From Vulcanimicrobiota bacterium (lineage in GTDB: Bacteria > Vulcanimicrobiota > Vulcanimicrobiia > Eremiobacterales > Eremiobacteraceae): a stretch of 8,950 nucleotides of DNA. Each line of letters opens with the position of its first letter. The stretch's first letter is position 1. Below are positions 6,186 to 8,950 of the stretch, one piece after another. The notes beneath the pieces were generated by a model, which ran no database searches, was not told where the DNA came from, and saw nothing but the letters and a program-made list of their open reading frames with translations. The stretch lies in NCBI GenBank assembly GCA_019232725.1, contig JAFANK010000082.1, positions 1-8,950 of the forward strand, given 5' to 3'. The position numbers and the translations under genes were made by a program.

Positions 6186-7226
6186 ATGGACGGCGCTTCG
6201 CGCTTCCTAGCCGCCTGTGCGCGCCAGCCGGTCGATCGAACGCCGGTCTGGATGATGCGCCAAGCGGGCCGGTATCTGCCCGAGTACCGCGCGGTACGCG
6301 AGCGTGTTGACTTCCTGACGTTATGCAAGACGCCCGATCTCGCAGTCGAGGTGTCATTGCAGCCGATCCGGCGATTCGGCATGGACGCGTGCATCATGTT
6401 CAGTGATATCTTGATACCGGTCGAAGCGATGGGTGCACGCGTGGCCTTCACCGACCGAGGCCCGCAACTTGCGCAGCCCATTCGCACACGTGAAGCTATC
6501 GACGCACTGACACTACCCAATCCGCAGGCACACATGCCGTTTGCGCTCGAGACGCTCCGGCGGCTTCGCGCGGAGCTGCACGGACAAGCAGCGCTCGTCG
6601 GTTTCTGCGGCGCACCGTTTACACTTGCGGCATATATGGTCGAAGGCAGCGGGTCCAAGAGCTTCCCGACGCTCAAGTCAATGCTGTATGCGTCACCTTC
6701 GATCTTGCACGCCTTATTGGCGAAGTTGGCGGAAACGATCGGCGCATACGCGGCAGCGCAAGTCGCCGCCGGCGCACAAGCCGTGCAGATCTTCGATACC
6801 TGGGCCGGTGAACTTACACCCGACGCGTTCGCAGAGTTCGCGCTGCCCTACCAAAAAGCGGTCGTCGAGAGCGTGAAGGCTGCCGGCGTCCCAGCGATCC
6901 TCTACGTCAACGGTTGCGCAGGCGTGCTCGAGCTTATGGCGCAGACGAATGCCGATGTGCTCAGCATCGACTGGCGCATCACGCTCGATGCGGCACGCGC
7001 TCGCGCCGGCGCTTCGGTTGCGCTGCAAGGTAACGTCGATCCGTCAGTGCTGTTGACGACGCCCGAGGCCGTGAGGACCGCGGCTCACAACGCGCTCGCA
7101 CAAGGTGCAGGCGGCGCACATATCCTCAATCTGGGCCACGGCATTCTTCCCGACACACCACTGGTATGCGCGCAAGCCTTCATCGACGCGCCCAAGATGG
7201 CCGCGGCTGCGGAAACGCGCTCGTGA
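6186..7226 (+). CDS. hemE: Uroporphyrinogen decarboxylase
   Basis: Removes four acetate carboxyls from uroporphyrinogen III to give coproporphyrinogen III; cytoplasmic and cofactor-free. The 346-residue protein has signature one, MMRQAGRYLPEY (23-34) with Arg25 and Arg29; the catalytic aspartate in MFSDILIP (Asp74); signature two, GFCGAPFTLAAYMVEG (from about residue 139); FDTWAGEL; and NLGHGILPDTP with conserved His318 near the C-terminus. Length is normal. The ATG at 6186 has GAGG four bases upstream, rather close. The gene begins 48 bases after metK beyond a strong hairpin, so it may be read through from metK or have its own promoter. Its TGA overlaps the GTG of hemH. Confidence 0.97.
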   Translation: MDGASRFLAACARQPVDRTPVWMMRQAGRYLPEYRAVRERVDFLTLCKTPDLAVEVSLQPIRRFGMDACIMFSDILIPVEAMGARVAFTDRGPQLAQPIRTREAIDALTLPNPQAHMPFALETLRRLRAELHGQAALVGFCGAPFTLAAYMVEGSGSKSFPTLKSMLYASPSILHALLAKLAETIGAYAAAQVAAGAQAVQIFDTWAGELTPDAFAEFALPYQKAVVESVKAAGVPAILYVNGCAGVLELMAQTNADVLSIDWRITLDAARARAGASVALQGNVDPSVLLTTPEAVRTAAHNALAQGAGGAHILNLGHGILPDTPLVCAQAFIDAPKMAAAAETRS

Positions 7227-8242
7227 ACATGCAACCGGATGCCCTCCCGCGCACGGGAGTTGTGCTGACGCAAGTCGGCGGCCCGGATGACCTCGCCGCC
7301 GTGCGTCCATACCTGCGTAGTTTTTTCTCGGACCCCGACCTCATACGTCTGCCGCGATGGCTCAAGTCGCTGCAACCGGCTTTTGCCTGGTCGCTTGCGA
7401 CCATACGCGCGCCATATAGCCGCAAGCTCTATGCATCGATCGGCGGCGGTTCGCCCATCCGCGCGCAAACACAAGCGCAAGCCTCAGCGTTGAGCGCAGA
7501 GTTGCGCCGGCGAGGCATGTCCATGCCGGTGCTTGTCGCAATGCGTCATTCGCAGCCGAATTCGCTTGCGGCGATGCGCGCCGCGCGCGACGCTGGCTTG
7601 ACGCGCCTCATCGTCATCGGGCTGTTCCCCCAATATTCGTTCAGCACGACGCTCTCCGGCATGACGGGATTGAAAAACGCTATGGACGCGATCGGGTATC
7701 GCCCGGAGGTCGTCACGGTGGACGAATACTGCGATGCCCCACGTTTTGTCGAAGCGGTCGCCGACGTCACCGCCAGAGCGCTGCGCGCGTTTGCGACACC
7801 ACCGGAGCAGGTGCATCTCATCTTCTCGGCCCACGGCTTGCCCATGTCGTATATAGAAGAAGGCGACCCGTATGAAGCGCACGTGCAGCGCAGCGTAGCG
7901 GCTGTACAGGCGGTGCTGCGCCATCCCGGGCCGATCCACACATCGTACCAAAGCAAGCTCGGACCACAGCGTTGGCTCGAGCCCGCGTCGGATGCGTTGT
8001 TGCGCGAGCTGGGGGAGCAAGGCGCAAAAGCTGTGTGCATGGTGCCGATCGCATTCGTGTCAGAGCATGTCGAAACGCTCAACGAGATCGATATCCAGTA
8101 TGGCGACATCGCAAAGCGCAGCGGCATCGCGGAATTCCATCGCGCCTGTGCGGTCAAGTGCCACCCCGCGTACATCCGCTGTCTTGCCGATCAAACGGAG
8201 AAGGCGCTGACGCTGACGCCGCTCGTGCCCGCCGGTACGTGA
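7223..8242 (+). CDS. hemH: Ferrochelatase (protoporphyrin or coproporphyrin type)
   Basis: Inserts Fe2+ into a porphyrin. The 339-residue protein shows VGGPDD at 18-23, GGGSPI at 74-79, PQYSFSTT at 136-143, the catalytic His204 in SAHGLP, QSKLGPQRWLEP at 243-254, and VPIAFVSEHVETLNEID at 274-290 with conserved Glu284. Start: GTG 7223 makes a GTGA overlap with the hemE stop and lies eight bases after GGAA; ATG 7229, two codons on, is also possible. Whether the substrate is protoporphyrin IX or coproporphyrin III cannot be read with certainty. The hemE-hemH-hemY order resembles Bacillus, which uses coproporphyrin, but the chdC gene of that route is not in the window. Cysteines lie at 170, 272, 309, 313 and 320, not at the usual iron-sulfur spacing. 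Confidence 0.95.
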   Translation: MNMQPDALPRTGVVLTQVGGPDDLAAVRPYLRSFFSDPDLIRLPRWLKSLQPAFAWSLATIRAPYSRKLYASIGGGSPIRAQTQAQASALSAELRRRGMSMPVLVAMRHSQPNSLAAMRAARDAGLTRLIVIGLFPQYSFSTTLSGMTGLKNAMDAIGYRPEVVTVDEYCDAPRFVEAVADVTARALRAFATPPEQVHLIFSAHGLPMSYIEEGDPYEAHVQRSVAAVQAVLRHPGPIHTSYQSKLGPQRWLEPASDALLRELGEQGAKAVCMVPIAFVSEHVETLNEIDIQYGDIAKRSGIAEFHRACAVKCHPAYIRCLADQTEKALTLTPLVPAGT

Positions 8243-8950
8243 GCGATCGCTTCGAGCCCATCGACGTCGCCGTCATCGGCGGTGGGATCTCCGGCCTCGC
8301 CTGCGCGTTTTGGGCGAAGCAAAAGGGACGCTCGGTAGCGCTGTTTGAGGCCTCGCCCGACGTCGGCGGCAGCATCACCACGACGCGAGCGAGCAACCGG
8401 GTCGCAGATGGCGGTCCGCAGAGCTTTACTGTTTCCGAAGCGTTGTTGCAGCTCGTCGAGGACGCAGGGCTGCATGCCGCCATGCTAGATTCGGCACCCG
8501 AGGCGGCGACGCCGTACATCTATCACGCGGGCCGGCTGCGTGCCGCGCCACGATCACCCCAAACATTGATCGCGACCTCGCTATTGTCACCTGCAGCCAA
8601 GTTACGCTTATTGGCGGAGCCGTTCATCGCAAAAAGCACGACGGAGGACGAATCGGTCGCCGCATTTGTACGCCGGCGAGTGGGCGGCGCAGTGCTCGAC
8701 CGCCTCGTAGCGCCCTATGTGTCAGGCGTGTACGCTGGCGATCCTGCCAAGCTATCCCTGCGCAGTGCATTTCCGATGATGGCGCAATTCGAGCGCGATG
8801 ACGGAAGCATCATCCGTGGCGCTCTGCGCCGGCAGCGTGCTGCGGTTGCTGCGCAAGAGCCGGCGAGGCGGCGCAGGACCGTCGGTTTTCGCGGTGGCAA
8901 CGACGTCTTGCCGCGAACGCTGGCAGCACGCCTGGGATCGGACTTCACCG
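8239..8950 (+). CDS. hemY: Oxygen-dependent protoporphyrinogen/coproporphyrinogen oxidase, FAD-dependent (5' part)
   Basis: An FAD flavoprotein of the HemY/CgoX family that oxidises the porphyrinogen ring. The 237 residues present run to the window end with no stop; the family is usually about 450-480 residues. Seen: the dinucleotide-binding VAVIGGGISGLACA (10-23), the acidic end of strand two and VGG in LFEASPDVGG (35-44), DGGPQSF (57-63), APRSPQTL, ESVAAFVRRRVGG, APYVSGVYAGDPAKLSL, GSIIRG, and FRGGNDVLP. The GTG start forms a GTGA overlap with the hemH stop, the second such junction in the row, so translation is probably coupled. A short Arg-rich stretch (PARRRRT) lies just before FRGG. Substrate preference depends on which haem route the organism uses. 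Confidence 0.94.
   Translation, partial: MSDRFEPIDVAVIGGGISGLACAFWAKQKGRSVALFEASPDVGGSITTTRASNRVADGGPQSFTVSEALLQLVEDAGLHAAMLDSAPEAATPYIYHAGRLRAAPRSPQTLIATSLLSPAAKLRLLAEPFIAKSTTEDESVAAFVRRRVGGAVLDRLVAPYVSGVYAGDPAKLSLRSAFPMMAQFERDDGSIIRGALRRQRAAVAAQEPARRRRTVGFRGGNDVLPRTLAARLGSDFT

Overview
The window is a compact stretch of bacterial chromosome: GC-rich, with no mobile elements, RNA genes or CRISPR arrays seen. It holds ten protein genes, two of them cut by the window edges. Most genes start at GTG or TTG, and several are joined by one- to five-base junctions. The gene content (ECF sigma factor, short archaeal/Thermotoga-type S-adenosylhomocysteinase, hemE-hemH-hemY order) does not fix the phylum. 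An under-sampled GC-rich bacterial lineage is plausible, but that is a guess.

Layout. (1) Bases 1-521, minus strand: an ECF-type sigma factor lacking only its last residues. Divergent from it, 575-1405 plus: a PHP-domain phosphoesterase of the YciV/RNase AM type. (2) Bases 1437-3374, minus strand: a three-gene folate unit read fchA -> folD -> VOC protein. (3) Bases 3375-3609: a divergent intergenic region with small hairpins. (4) Bases 3610-6137, plus strand: ahcY-metK, the S-adenosylmethionine (SAM) cycle pair. A perfect 10-bp hairpin follows. (5) Bases 6186-8950, plus strand: hemE-hemH-hemY, the late haem genes, with GTGA overlaps; hemY runs off the end.

How it fits together. The minus-strand unit interconverts methylene-, methenyl- and 10-formyl-tetrahydrofolate, while the plus-strand pair makes SAM and clears S-adenosylhomocysteine. 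The two halves of one-carbon metabolism therefore diverge from one control region. The most interesting point is in folD. The lysine that FolD enzymes need for cyclohydrolase activity (E. coli Lys54) is isoleucine here, and a dedicated cyclohydrolase gene (fchA) sits one base upstream. This suggests a division of labour: FolD as dehydrogenase only, FchA as cyclohydrolase. The rest of the window looks like well-conserved housekeeping metabolism.
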